Positions 10,505 to 19,562 of a stretch of 64,000 bases of DNA are shown piece by piece; position 1 is the stretch's first letter, and each line of letters opens with the position of its first letter. The position numbers were made by a program, and so were the translations under genes. The notes under the pieces are model-generated. The model had not been told where the DNA came from. It saw only the letters and a program-made list of their open reading frames with translations, and did not search any database. The DNA is from Clostridia bacterium (GTDB lineage: Bacteria; Bacillota; Clostridia; Christensenellales; Aristaeellaceae): positions 1 through 64,000 of the forward strand of contig JAFXUZ010000084.1 in assembly GCA_017524725.1 (NCBI GenBank), read 5' to 3'.

Positions 10505-12481
10505 ATGAAGAAACTGGTTGCTCTGTTCACGGCCCTGGTCATGGTGCTGCTGTGTGTGCCCGTATTGGCCGAAGAAGCGCCCACCGTGATCCGCATGGGC
10601 ACCCACTGGAAGCCCGAACTGGATCCCCACAACATCGATGAAACCACCGGCAATTTCACCATCGGCGACGAAGAAGACCGCCTGATCCGCATTGCTGCCG
10701 AGGACGCCGTGCGGGAAAAGTACAACGTGGAAATCGAATATGTGCAGTATGCCCAGGATACCCGCAGCGAGCTGGTTTTGAGCGTGCTGGCCGGCAACCC
10801 GGTATGCGACCTGGCCCTGATGTGGAACGGTTCCGAAAACACCGTGCTGGCCCAGAACATCCTCCAGCCTCTGGACAAGTATGTGGACCTGTACGACGGC
10901 GCGGCCTGGATGCTGCCCGACAAGGTGTACGGCCACAACTACTTCCTGAACGCCAACCAGAGTTTTACCCAGTATTTCTCCCTGCTGGTGAACATGACCA
11001 TGCTGGAACAGGTGGATGCCCTGAAGGACGCGGACGGCAACACCATTTATCCCACCGACCTGCTGGAAAGGGATGAGTGGACCTGGAGCACCTTCAAGGA
11101 TTACCTGACCAAGATCCAGGCTTACTACGGCAACACCCCTGCCCCCGACGGCGCGAAGGTCAGCACCGTGCAGGCCTATGAGACCGACCACCGCTATGCC
11201 ACCCTGTCCGCCATGTACGCCAACGGCGGCGCCATCTACGGTGCCAAGGGCCTTCAGGTGAACAGCAAGGAAAGCATTGAAGCCGTTCAGTTTATCAAAT
11301 CGCTGCGCGACGCCGGCGTGATGGTGGACTGCGGTACCTATGACGACGGCTACACCCCCCAGTGGTGTGAATCCGGCAACGACTTCGGCCGCGGCGCCAC
11401 CGTTTTTGCCGAATGCCCCATCTGGATGATCAAGAGCCACATTGACGAATGCACCGCCCGCGGTGAATCCGTGGCCCTGATGCCCTGGCCCCGTCCCGAC
11501 AACCTGTCCAAGGACAGCGAAGATTATCGTCAGGTCATCTCCGTTGGCGATATCTGGGGCGTGCTCAAGGGCATCAGCGAGGAAAAGACCGAACTGGCTG
11601 TGAAAGTGTTCCGCACCTATTGGGAAACCTATTATGAACTCAAGGCGCACGTTGCCGACATGAGCGAATACAAGGAAGCCATGGCAGAAACCGAAGCCAT
11701 GAAGTACGGCCTGGATATCTTCAACGATAAACTGGGCGACGGCATCCTGGACGCTTTCATCTTCAACTCCGAAAAATGCGTTCCCAACGATTTCGCAAAC
11801 CTCCTGGGCATGCGTGATCCCTGGGACCGCATCGTGGGCAAGGGATTCTACGGCGTGGAAGGCATGCCCTCCTACGAAGTGGCCATCGAAGCCAACATGA
11901 GCCAGTTCACCGATACCATGGCCCAGATGGAAGCCATCCTGGGCAGCAACGAACTGCATGACAACCAGGCACCTTCCGTGAGCGCGGAAGGCTATGTGGC
12001 CGTGGCTCTGGGCACCGACCTGAGCGAATATGACTGGTCCGGCCACTTCACCGCTGAAGACGGCTTTGACGGCGTACTCGATCCCGCTTCCGGCACCTTC
12101 GATACCAGCAAGGTAGACGTGAACACCATCGGCGAATATACCGTAAAGGGTATCTACACCGATAAGGCCGGCAATGAAGGCAGCGCCAAGTTCGGCGTTC
12201 GCGTATTCAACCCGGACAACACCACGTCTCCCACCCTGACCGTGAAGGAAGAACTGCCCAGCGTAGCCATGGACACCGACGCGGCCCTTATCGATTGGGC
12301 CGGCCAGTATGTGGACACTGCCAAGGACGCGGACGGCCTGGATCTGAAGGAATTGGTTCAGGCTGATCTGACCCAGCTCGACACCTCCACCCCCGGCGAT
12401 TATCCCGTGACACTCAAGGTCGCGGACTATGCGGGCAATGAAGCCACCGTGATATTCACCGTGAACGTGGTCGCCGAATAA
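10505..12481 (+). CDS. Extracellular solute-binding protein (CUT1 type) with C-terminal Ig-like domains
   Basis: Secreted binding protein of 658 residues for a sugar ABC importer. It starts at ATG after AAGAGGAGG and has a signal peptide (MKKLVALFTALVMVLLCVPVLA). There is no clear lipobox, so how it is held at the cell surface is unknown. Residues about 25-490 form the binding module (for example RDEWTWSTFKDYLTKIQAYY and the lid-type segment YDDGYTPQWCESG). Residues about 495-658 hold two beta-sandwich repeats resembling bacterial Ig-like/DUF5011 domains, both with the (Y)AGNE or KAGNE signature. Such a tail is uncommon on solute-binding proteins. It is the first gene of the locus and is separated from the next by GC-rich hairpins, which would let it be expressed above the permeases. 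The ligand is not predictable beyond an oligosaccharide. Confidence 0.85.
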   Translation: MKKLVALFTALVMVLLCVPVLAEEAPTVIRMGTHWKPELDPHNIDETTGNFTIGDEEDRLIRIAAEDAVREKYNVEIEYVQYAQDTRSELVLSVLAGNPVCDLALMWNGSENTVLAQNILQPLDKYVDLYDGAAWMLPDKVYGHNYFLNANQSFTQYFSLLVNMTMLEQVDALKDADGNTIYPTDLLERDEWTWSTFKDYLTKIQAYYGNTPAPDGAKVSTVQAYETDHRYATLSAMYANGGAIYGAKGLQVNSKESIEAVQFIKSLRDAGVMVDCGTYDDGYTPQWCESGNDFGRGATVFAECPIWMIKSHIDECTARGESVALMPWPRPDNLSKDSEDYRQVISVGDIWGVLKGISEEKTELAVKVFRTYWETYYELKAHVADMSEYKEAMAETEAMKYGLDIFNDKLGDGILDAFIFNSEKCVPNDFANLLGMRDPWDRIVGKGFYGVEGMPSYEVAIEANMSQFTDTMAQMEAILGSNELHDNQAPSVSAEGYVAVALGTDLSEYDWSGHFTAEDGFDGVLDPASGTFDTSKVDVNTIGEYTVKGIYTDKAGNEGSAKFGVRVFNPDNTTSPTLTVKEELPSVAMDTDAALIDWAGQYVDTAKDADGLDLKELVQADLTQLDTSTPGDYPVTLKVADYAGNEATVIFTVNVVAE

Positions 12482-12492
12482 TTGAGATCTTT

Positions 12493-12564
12493 GGCGCGCC
12501 GGAATTCCTGCGCGCCCCCGCAGCGGCGGGCGTAAACGGGGGCCATCCCTGCGGCGCCCGCCGC
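12493..12564. terminator. Two GC-rich hairpins after the first binding-protein gene
   Basis: First hairpin GGCGCGC / GCGCGCC (12493-12516, 10-nt loop); second GCGGCGGGCG / CGCCCGCCGC (12523-12564). Neither has a strong T-tract. They may partly terminate transcription or protect the 3' end of the upstream message. Confidence 0.45.
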
Positions 12565-12584
12565 CATTTCATTTAATCGTCCGG

Positions 12585-12683
12585 AGTGAAGAGTTCAGAG
12601 TTCAGATCGGTTTGTTTCCGCACTGCAGATAAGTATATGCAGGAAGCGAAGGTATCCGGACTCCGAACTCTGAACTCTTCACT
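12585..12683. repeat. Small inverted-repeat element (MITE- or REP-like)
   Basis: A 99-bp unit bounded by perfect 19-bp inverted repeats beginning AGTGAAGAGTTCAGAGTTC (12585-12603 and 12665-12683). Each arm holds a tandem AGAGTTC. The 61-bp interior codes for nothing recognisable. It sits in the gap between the two binding-protein genes. Size and perfect ends suggest a non-autonomous mobile repeat; a large cruciform or RNA hairpin is the alternative. Confidence 0.6.
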
Positions 12684-12706
12684 TTAAAAAAGAAGGGGTG
12701 AAGCCC

Positions 12707-15610
12707 GTGCGAAGCAAGAAAAAAGTGATCATTGGCGCGTGCGCGGCAGCGGTGATCCTGTCCGTCGTGCTGTGCGCCGTGCTGCTTCCCGGCAAGGAAG
12801 AAAAACTGTTTGCCATGTCCGCGGAACAAGGAGGCCGGGCCAGGGAAAAGACCTACCAGGCATACCTGGAAGCATATGGTTATAACGACCGGCTCGCCGC
12901 GTCCCGGGCGGAGGTGGACGTTTTTGCCTGGCAGGCAGAGGACGAGGCCCGGGCAGAAAGCGGTCAGGACGGAGTGCTCACGGGTGATACGGGCATGGTC
13001 ACCTGGCCGTTCACTGTTCAGGAAGCCGGGTTTTACCACCTGAAGGTGGGCTATATCGGCCTGCCGGGGACCACATCGGATATTCAGCGCCGGGTGCTGC
13101 TGGACGGGAATGCCCCTTACAACGCCCTGAACCAGATCGTGTTCAAGCGGCTGTGGCGGGATGAAGACATCCGGCTGAAAAACGAAAACGAGATCCGTCC
13201 CAACGCGGAGGAAGTCTATGAGGCCCAGACTGTGTTCCTGGAGGATTACGACCGCCGCAGCGGCACGCCGCTTTTGTTTTATCTGTCGGCCGGGGACCAC
13301 ACCCTGTCCTTTGAAGCGGTGAAGGAACCTTTGGAGATCACCTCCCTTTCCTTTGAAGCTGCGCCTGCGGCTCCCGCCTACGCGGATGCCCTGGCCGCGT
13401 ACGGCGCGAAGGAATATGCCGGGAAGGCCGTCATATGTCAGGCGGAACGCCGGGAAGGGGGCACCAGGGAAGTTTTCAAATCCAGCCCCTCCATTAACGT
13501 ACAAAAGAACTATTCCGACGCGGCGCTGGTGCCCTACCACGCCTGGCATACCCTGTACCCCACCATCGGGGCGGGCAGCTGGGCCCAGCCGGGAGACCGG
13601 ATCACCTGGACGGTGGAAGCGCCCAGGGACGCGCTGTATATGCTTACCTTCAAAGGGCGTCAGACAAACCGGGGCGTCACCAGCTATCGCCGCCTCAGGA
13701 TCAACGGGGAGATCCCTTTTGCCGAGGCCGCCGTGGTGGGCTTTGATTACTCCGGCGTGATGCAGAATTACACCCTGACGGATGAAATCGGCAATCCATA
13801 TTGGGTGTATCTGCACGAGGGTGAAAACACGATCTCCCTGGAAGTGGTGCTCGGGTCCATCGGCGGGGTGCTCAGCCAGGTGGAGGAAAGCCTGCGCACC
13901 CTGAACGATCTGTATCTGCGCACCATCCAGATCACCGGCCAGGCCCCCAGCCAGTTCATCGACTATGAGATCGCCAAAAAGGTGCCGGGATTTGTGACTT
14001 CCATGCAGGAGGAAAGCCGGCGTCTGTATGCCCTGGTGGATGAAATGGTAAAGATCACCGGTGAAAAGGGAGAAAACACCGCCCTGCTGGAAAAGATGGC
14101 CATTGAAGCGGAAGGCCTGGCAAAAAAGCCGGACCAGATCGTGAACGAACTGAACCAGTTCAAGAACAACATTTCCGCCCTGGGCACCTGGATCGTGAAT
14201 ATATCCAGCATGCCCCTGGAAATGGACAGCCTGATCCTGTCCGCAGACATGGATTCCCTGCCTGCGCCCAGGGGAAGCAAATGGGAGGGGATCAAGGCGG
14301 ACACCGCCCGGTTTTTCGCCACCTTCTTCCATTCCGCCAACAGCGTGGTTTCCGACAGCGAAACCTCCGCTGGCGGCAGCCGGGGGATCAAAGTATGGAT
14401 GGCATCCGCCGGGCGCGAGCAGGCCCAGATCATCCAGAACATGATCGATGAGACCTTCGCCCCGGAAACGGGCATTCCCGTAAAGCTGCAATTGATCCCG
14501 ACGGACGTGGTGCTGCGGGCCGCCCTGGCGGGCAACGGCCCGGACGTGGTGATCGGCCTGAGCCAGGCCACGGCCCAGGACTTTGCCATGCGCGGCGCGG
14601 TGATGGATTTAAGCAAACTTAATGGCTTTGATGAAGCCACCGCCAAGTACGGAAAAGGCCTCATGCGCACTGCCTCCTATCAGGACGGTGTGTGGGGCAT
14701 TCCTGAGCAGGTTACCTTCCAGATGCTTTTTTACCGCCAGGACGTGCTGGACGATCTGGGACTGTCCGTGCCCCACACCTGGACGGAGATCATGGAAATG
14801 ATCCCGGTACTCAGCCGGGAAAACTACAAATTCTATATGCCCTCCACCCGTGTGGCCACCGGCCTGAATGTGTTCCAGGCCATGGTATACCAAAACGGCG
14901 GCGAGATCTATCAGGGCCGGGGCGGCGATTACGGCATTTCCTCCGCCCTGTACAGCGATGAAGCCATGGAAGCCTTCAAGTGGTTCACCGATCTGTTTAC
15001 GGTGCACGGTCTGGAAGTGCAGGCCGATTTCAACAACCGCTTCCGTACCGGCGAGATGCCCGTGGGCATCACGGATTACACCGCCTACTGTACCCTGGAA
15101 ATTTTCGCCCCTGAGATCAAAGGGCTGTGGAGCTTTTCCCCTTTCCCCGGCACGAAGCTGTCCGACGGCACCCTGGATAACACCTATGTATGCGACACTG
15201 TGCAGACCGTCATCATGAAAGGCGCAAAAAACAAGGAAGCGGCCTGGGAATTCGTAAAATGGTGGAATTCCACCCGGAGCCAGCTCAATTACGCCAACAC
15301 CCTGGAATCCATCATGGGCGCCGCGGCCCGATACCCCGCCGCCGACCCGGACGTTATCCGGCAATTGCCCTGGAGCAACAAGGAACTTTCCGAGCTGCTT
15401 TCCCAGTATCAGCATTTGACCGGCATGCCCGCCGTACCCGGCTACTACATGAACACCCGCATGATCTCCTACGCCTTTGAGGACGTGGTCGCGGACCTGA
15501 GCAGTCCCCGGGAAACCTTGTACCTGAACATTCGGGATATTGACAAGGAACTGACCAAAAAACGCACCGAATTCGGATTGACCGCCTGGGAAGGAGGGAT
15601 GAAGGAATGA
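12707..15610 (+). CDS. Membrane-anchored extracellular solute-binding protein with N-terminal carbohydrate-binding-like domains
   Basis: A 967-residue protein with one N-terminal membrane segment (VIIGACAAAVILSVVLCAVLL) and a long extracytoplasmic part. Residues about 90-460 hold two beta-sandwich regions resembling carbohydrate-binding modules (FYHLKVGYIGLPG; YMLTFKGRQTNRG). A helical region follows (about 430-480), and residues about 555-950 are a family 1 solute-binding domain (ATAQDFAMRGAVMDLSKL, TWTEIMEMIPVL, WGIPEQVTFQMLFYRQD). GTG at 12707 is preferred because AAGGGG lies 8 nt upstream; the GTG at 12698 overlaps that site. The stop overlaps the following permease start (ATGA), so translation is coupled. 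It is probably the receptor for the first permease pair. Confidence 0.85.
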   Translation: MRSKKKVIIGACAAAVILSVVLCAVLLPGKEEKLFAMSAEQGGRAREKTYQAYLEAYGYNDRLAASRAEVDVFAWQAEDEARAESGQDGVLTGDTGMVTWPFTVQEAGFYHLKVGYIGLPGTTSDIQRRVLLDGNAPYNALNQIVFKRLWRDEDIRLKNENEIRPNAEEVYEAQTVFLEDYDRRSGTPLLFYLSAGDHTLSFEAVKEPLEITSLSFEAAPAAPAYADALAAYGAKEYAGKAVICQAERREGGTREVFKSSPSINVQKNYSDAALVPYHAWHTLYPTIGAGSWAQPGDRITWTVEAPRDALYMLTFKGRQTNRGVTSYRRLRINGEIPFAEAAVVGFDYSGVMQNYTLTDEIGNPYWVYLHEGENTISLEVVLGSIGGVLSQVEESLRTLNDLYLRTIQITGQAPSQFIDYEIAKKVPGFVTSMQEESRRLYALVDEMVKITGEKGENTALLEKMAIEAEGLAKKPDQIVNELNQFKNNISALGTWIVNISSMPLEMDSLILSADMDSLPAPRGSKWEGIKADTARFFATFFHSANSVVSDSETSAGGSRGIKVWMASAGREQAQIIQNMIDETFAPETGIPVKLQLIPTDVVLRAALAGNGPDVVIGLSQATAQDFAMRGAVMDLSKLNGFDEATAKYGKGLMRTASYQDGVWGIPEQVTFQMLFYRQDVLDDLGLSVPHTWTEIMEMIPVLSRENYKFYMPSTRVATGLNVFQAMVYQNGGEIYQGRGGDYGISSALYSDEAMEAFKWFTDLFTVHGLEVQADFNNRFRTGEMPVGITDYTAYCTLEIFAPEIKGLWSFSPFPGTKLSDGTLDNTYVCDTVQTVIMKGAKNKEAAWEFVKWWNSTRSQLNYANTLESIMGAAARYPAADPDVIRQLPWSNKELSELLSQYQHLTGMPAVPGYYMNTRMISYAFEDVVADLSSPRETLYLNIRDIDKELTKKRTEFGLTAWEGGMKE

Positions 15611-16515
15611 TGGTTTCCTCTCAAAAGCTGTCCTTTGGGGCGGCCCTGAAACGGTATCGGAACCAATACCTGCTGGTTGCCCCCTTCGCAATCGTGTTCT
15701 TTCTGTTCACGGTGCTGCCGGTAGCCGCCGCCATCGCGCTCAGCTTTACATCCTTCAATATGGCCAGCATGCCCAGCTTCGTGGGCCTGGCCAACTATGT
15801 GACGCTGATCGTGGAAGACGACGTGTTTTTGACGGCCCTCAAAAATACATTGGTGTTTGCCCTGTTGACAGGTCCCCTTTCCTACATCATGTGCTTCCTC
15901 TTTGCCTGGCTGATCAACGAACTGCCTCGCATTCCGAGAGCTCTGATGACGCTGGTATTCTATGCCCCTTCCATCTCGGGCAACGTGTACCTGGTCTGGA
16001 AGCTGATCTTTTCCTCCGATACCTACGGCTGGGCCAACGCATGGCTGATGAAGCTGGGGATCACAAGAGAAGCCGTTTTGTGGCTCACCACGGAAGCCTA
16101 CATCATGCCCATTTTGATCGTGGTCCAGTTGTGGATGAGCCTGGGCGTATCCTTCCTTTCCTTCATCGCAGGCCTTCAGACGGTGGATAAGGCCATGTAC
16201 GAAGCCGGAGCCGTAGAGGGCATCAAAAACCGGTGGCAGGAACTGTGGTTCATCACCCTGCCCGCCATGAAGCCCCAGCTCATGTTCGGCGCGGTAATGC
16301 AGATCACCTCCTCTTTCGCAGTCAGTCAGATTTCCCTGGACCTGGTGGGGTTCCCCTCCGTCAACTACGCGGGCCACACCATCATGACCCATCTGCACGA
16401 TTACGGCAATCTGCGCTATGAAATGGGCTACGCCTGTACCATCGCCGTGGTGCTGTTCCTGATCATGCTGTTCTGCAACATTTTGGTGCAGAAACTGCTG
16501 CGCAAACTGGGTTAA
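15607..16515 (+). CDS. Sugar ABC transporter permease (MalF/UgpA type)
   Basis: Integral membrane subunit of a CUT1 sugar importer, 302 residues with six predicted membrane segments. The ATPase-coupling EAA loop is visible as MYEAGAVEGIKNRWQELWFITLPAM. It overlaps the upstream gene by 4 bases and pairs with the permease 13 bases downstream. Confidence 0.92.
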   Translation: MMVSSQKLSFGAALKRYRNQYLLVAPFAIVFFLFTVLPVAAAIALSFTSFNMASMPSFVGLANYVTLIVEDDVFLTALKNTLVFALLTGPLSYIMCFLFAWLINELPRIPRALMTLVFYAPSISGNVYLVWKLIFSSDTYGWANAWLMKLGITREAVLWLTTEAYIMPILIVVQLWMSLGVSFLSFIAGLQTVDKAMYEAGAVEGIKNRWQELWFITLPAMKPQLMFGAVMQITSSFAVSQISLDLVGFPSVNYAGHTIMTHLHDYGNLRYEMGYACTIAVVLFLIMLFCNILVQKLLRKLG

Positions 16516-16528
16516 GGGGGGAACAAAT

Positions 16529-17440
16529 ATGGCAAAGAAAAAAATTCTTCCCAAAGCCCCCCGGCAGCACGGCCTGATCGCCGCGCTGCGCAGACGCAAG
16601 CTCAAGCGCCGCCGCAGCCTGGCTGTGGATATATTGCTGTTTATCCTGCTGGCGGGGTTCGGCATTTTCTCCCTGTTCCCCCTGATCTTCACAGTGGTGA
16701 ACGCCTTTAAGCCCATGAGCGAGATCTTCATTTTCCCGCCCAAGCTGACAGTGGATAACCCCACGCTGAACAATTTTTACGACCTGAACTTCATCCTGGA
16801 ATCCTTCGACGTGCCCATGAGCCGTTACATCTTCAACACGGCCGTCATCACGGGCCTGGGCACCCTGGGCACCGTATTGCTGGGCTCCATGGCGGCCTTT
16901 GCCCTGGCGAAGTACCGGTTCCCCGGCAGCAAATTGATGAGCAGCCTGATCGTATACGCCCTCATGTTCTCCGCTTCGGTAACGGCTATCCCCAATTACC
17001 TGATCATGACCTACCTGGGCCTTGTCGACACCTACTGGGCGGTGATTTTGACGGCGGTGGGCGGTACGCTGGGCCTGTACCTGATGAAAAACTTCATCGT
17101 GCAGATCCCCGATTCCCTGATCGAGGCCGCTACCATTGACGGAGCAAACGAATTCACTATCTACTGGCGCATCATCATGCCCCTGTGCAAGCCGGCCTGG
17201 ATCACCCTGGTCATCCTGTCCTTCCAGCAGATGTGGGGCACCACCGGCGGTGTGTTCATCTATTCGGAGGAGTTAAAGCCCGTCAGTTACGTGCTGAGCC
17301 AATTGGTCAGCGGAGGCATCGCCCGCACCGGCGTATCCTCCGCCGTGTCCCTGATCATGATGACCGTGCCGGTAGCCGTGTTCGTGATTTCCCAGAGCAA
17401 CGTGCTGGAAACCATGTCCACCTCCGGTATGAAGGATTAA
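16529..17440 (+). CDS. Carbohydrate ABC transporter permease (MalG/UgpE type)
   Basis: Second subunit of the first permease pair, 303 residues. It has a basic N-terminal stretch (RRRKLKRRRS), six predicted membrane segments and the EAA loop LIEAATIDGANEFTIYWRIIMPL. A GGGGGG-type ribosome binding site precedes the ATG. No ATP-binding subunit is encoded in the locus, so a shared MsmK/UgpC-like ATPase elsewhere is expected. Confidence 0.92.
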   Translation: MAKKKILPKAPRQHGLIAALRRRKLKRRRSLAVDILLFILLAGFGIFSLFPLIFTVVNAFKPMSEIFIFPPKLTVDNPTLNNFYDLNFILESFDVPMSRYIFNTAVITGLGTLGTVLLGSMAAFALAKYRFPGSKLMSSLIVYALMFSASVTAIPNYLIMTYLGLVDTYWAVILTAVGGTLGLYLMKNFIVQIPDSLIEAATIDGANEFTIYWRIIMPLCKPAWITLVILSFQQMWGTTGGVFIYSEELKPVSYVLSQLVSGGIARTGVSSAVSLIMMTVPVAVFVISQSNVLETMSTSGMKD

Positions 17441-17451
17441 GGAGGGAAAAG

Positions 17452-18918
17452 ATGATGAAAAAGATTCTGTCCTTCCTGCTGGCCCTTATTCTGCTGCTTC
17501 CTTCCGCGTCCTTCGCCGCCGATGGATCCAGCAACGTGTACGAGGGCTATACTTATGATTTTTACGGCAATGTAAAGTCCACTCCGTCTCCCTTCCTGCT
17601 GGAAAAAACCATCACGTCCGAAAACCTGAAGGGCATTTCACTGGACAGTGTGGACGACGTGTGCACCAGCGCCGACGGCCGCATTTTCCTGGTGGACGGC
17701 AAGCAAAGCCGTGTCCACGTGCTGGACGGGGACGGGAAAATGCTCAAAACGCTGAAAACCATCCGGGATACGGACAACAAAATCGTGATTTTGGAGGATG
17801 GTTCCCAGCTGATGTTCAACGGCTGCCAGGGCGCGTTCTACCATGAAAAACAGAACGAAATCTACATCGCCGATACCGCCGCCCAGAGGGTGGTGGTCCT
17901 GGACGGGGAAAATTACACCTTTAAGCGCCTGATCACCAAGCCCCAAAATATGACCGGCGTAACCGAATTCAAACCTACCAAGGTGACGGTGGATAACGCC
18001 GACCGCATTTACATTGTGGTGCAAAGCAGCTACGAGGGCATCATCGAGCTAAACGAGGACGGTACCTTCTCCCGGTATTTCGGCGTGAACGAACCCCAGA
18101 TCAATCTGGTGGATTTCCTTTGGAAATCCATCGCTACCGACGTCCAGAAGGAAAAAATGGGGAAAACCTACGCCCCGGCCTTCAACAACATTGCTCTGGA
18201 CGGCGAAGGTTTCGTGATGGCCGTAACCAGCGATCTAAGCGCTAGCAAGCCCGTGTTCCGCCTGAATTTCCAGGGAAAAAACGTGATCCGGGAAATGGGC
18301 AGCTTCAGCGTGCGCGGCGACCTGAATACCCCGGACGACAGCAATTCCGTTTTCGTGGACATCGCGGTAAAACCCTACGGTACCTATGCGGTGCTGGACA
18401 AAGCCTATGGGCGCGTATTCCTGTACAATTTTGACGGCGAGCTGCTTTCCGTGTTCGGCAGCAAGGGCAATCTGAGGGGTGAATTCAAAATCCCAAGCGC
18501 CATCGCCTGGCTGGGAGATAAACTGATCATCGGCGACAGCGCGCTGCGCTGCGCCTACATCATGGAACCCTCAACCTTCGGACAGGCCCTGCTGAACGCC
18601 AACGAGGCCTATTACTATGGTCGTTGGAATGAGGCCACCGCTTATTTTGAGCAGGTACTGCGCCTTTGCTCCAACATGGAAACGGCCTATGTGGGCATCG
18701 GAAAAAACCTGCTCATGCAGGAGCAGTACAAGCGGGCCATGGATTATTTCAAACTGGGCAACAACCGGGAGTTCTTCTCCAAGGCTTACAAGGGCTACCG
18801 CAGCGAGGTGCTGCGGGATCATTTCGGCATTATCGCGGTGATCGCCGTGGTGCTCATCGGTCTGGTGATCGGCTCGGAAATTGCCTATAACCGCAAGCAA
18901 AGGAGGGGAAGCAGATGA
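17452..18918 (+). CDS. Secreted NHL-type beta-propeller/TPR protein with C-terminal membrane anchor
   Basis: A 488-residue protein with a signal peptide (KKILSFLLALILLLPSASFAA). A beta-propeller with NHL-like blades follows (residues about 55-365; repeated units such as SADGRIFLVDGKQSRVHVLD and PYGTYAVLDKAYGRVFLYN). Then come about two TPR-like helical pairs (YYYGRWNEATAYFEQVLRL, EQYKRAMDYFKLG) and a C-terminal membrane segment with a basic tail (NRKQRRGSR). The start at 17452 follows GGAGGG; the in-frame ATG at 17455 is equally possible. It overlaps the Yip1 gene by 4 bases. This pair recurs beside sugar importers in Firmicutes, but its role is unknown; assembly or sensing at the transporter is a guess. 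Confidence 0.8.
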   Translation: MMKKILSFLLALILLLPSASFAADGSSNVYEGYTYDFYGNVKSTPSPFLLEKTITSENLKGISLDSVDDVCTSADGRIFLVDGKQSRVHVLDGDGKMLKTLKTIRDTDNKIVILEDGSQLMFNGCQGAFYHEKQNEIYIADTAAQRVVVLDGENYTFKRLITKPQNMTGVTEFKPTKVTVDNADRIYIVVQSSYEGIIELNEDGTFSRYFGVNEPQINLVDFLWKSIATDVQKEKMGKTYAPAFNNIALDGEGFVMAVTSDLSASKPVFRLNFQGKNVIREMGSFSVRGDLNTPDDSNSVFVDIAVKPYGTYAVLDKAYGRVFLYNFDGELLSVFGSKGNLRGEFKIPSAIAWLGDKLIIGDSALRCAYIMEPSTFGQALLNANEAYYYGRWNEATAYFEQVLRLCSNMETAYVGIGKNLLMQEQYKRAMDYFKLGNNREFFSKAYKGYRSEVLRDHFGIIAVIAVVLIGLVIGSEIAYNRKQRRGSR

Positions 18919-19547
18919 AAAAGCCCATCACTAAGGAAAAGCTTTATTGGTGGGGCCACGCCCTGGTGCATCCCTTCGACGGATTCTATGAGATCCGGTT
19001 CCGCGATCAGGGCAGTTTGCTGCTGGCGTTTTTGCTCATGATCGTCTTCGGCGTCATGCGGTGCCTGTCCGCACAGTATACGGGCTTTGTGATGAACCTG
19101 ACCAACCAGGATGAATTGGACACCCTGTCCCTGTTCATTTCCAACATCTCGGTATTACTGCTGTTTTCTCTTTCCAACTGGACGGTGACCACCCTGTTTA
19201 ACGGAAAAGGAAAGCTCAGTGATATTTACATCGTGATCTGCTATTCCCTGACAGTGCTCATCCTGGGGGATGCGCTGGTGTGCTTCATAAGCAATTTTGT
19301 CACTACCGAGGAAGTAATGATCCTGCAGGCCGTGCAAATGCTGTGCATCGCCTGGTTCGCGTTTCTGATCGTGGCAGGCCTGGGCACCATTCACGAATAC
19401 GGCCTGGGCGGCAACCTGGCTTCCATCGTCATGAGCGTGGCGGCGGCGGCGATCATCCTGTTCATCGGCGTGCTTCTGTTTACCATGCTGGAAAGAATGG
19501 TCAGCTTCTTCACCAGTGTGGGACAGGAACTGATGCGGCGGCTGTAA
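18915..19547 (+). CDS. Yip1-family membrane protein
   Basis: A 210-residue protein with five or six predicted membrane segments and the Yip1-type N-terminus (HALVHPFDGFYEIRFRDQGS), followed by hydrophobic helices (LLLAFLLMIVFGVM, IVMSVAAAAIILFIGVLLF). Its start overlaps the stop of the propeller gene (ATGA), so the two are translationally coupled and probably act together at the membrane. The molecular function of bacterial Yip1 proteins is not established. Confidence 0.8.
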   Translation: MKKPITKEKLYWWGHALVHPFDGFYEIRFRDQGSLLLAFLLMIVFGVMRCLSAQYTGFVMNLTNQDELDTLSLFISNISVLLLFSLSNWTVTTLFNGKGKLSDIYIVICYSLTVLILGDALVCFISNFVTTEEVMILQAVQMLCIAWFAFLIVAGLGTIHEYGLGGNLASIVMSVAAAAIILFIGVLLFTMLERMVSFFTSVGQELMRRL

Positions 19548-19562
19548 AGGAGAGGAAGCGAC

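Noticed and set aside
12602..14491. 629-residue minus-strand open frame opposite the second binding-protein gene
   Set aside because: Antisense shadow; the plus-strand protein has clear domains and coupled neighbours.
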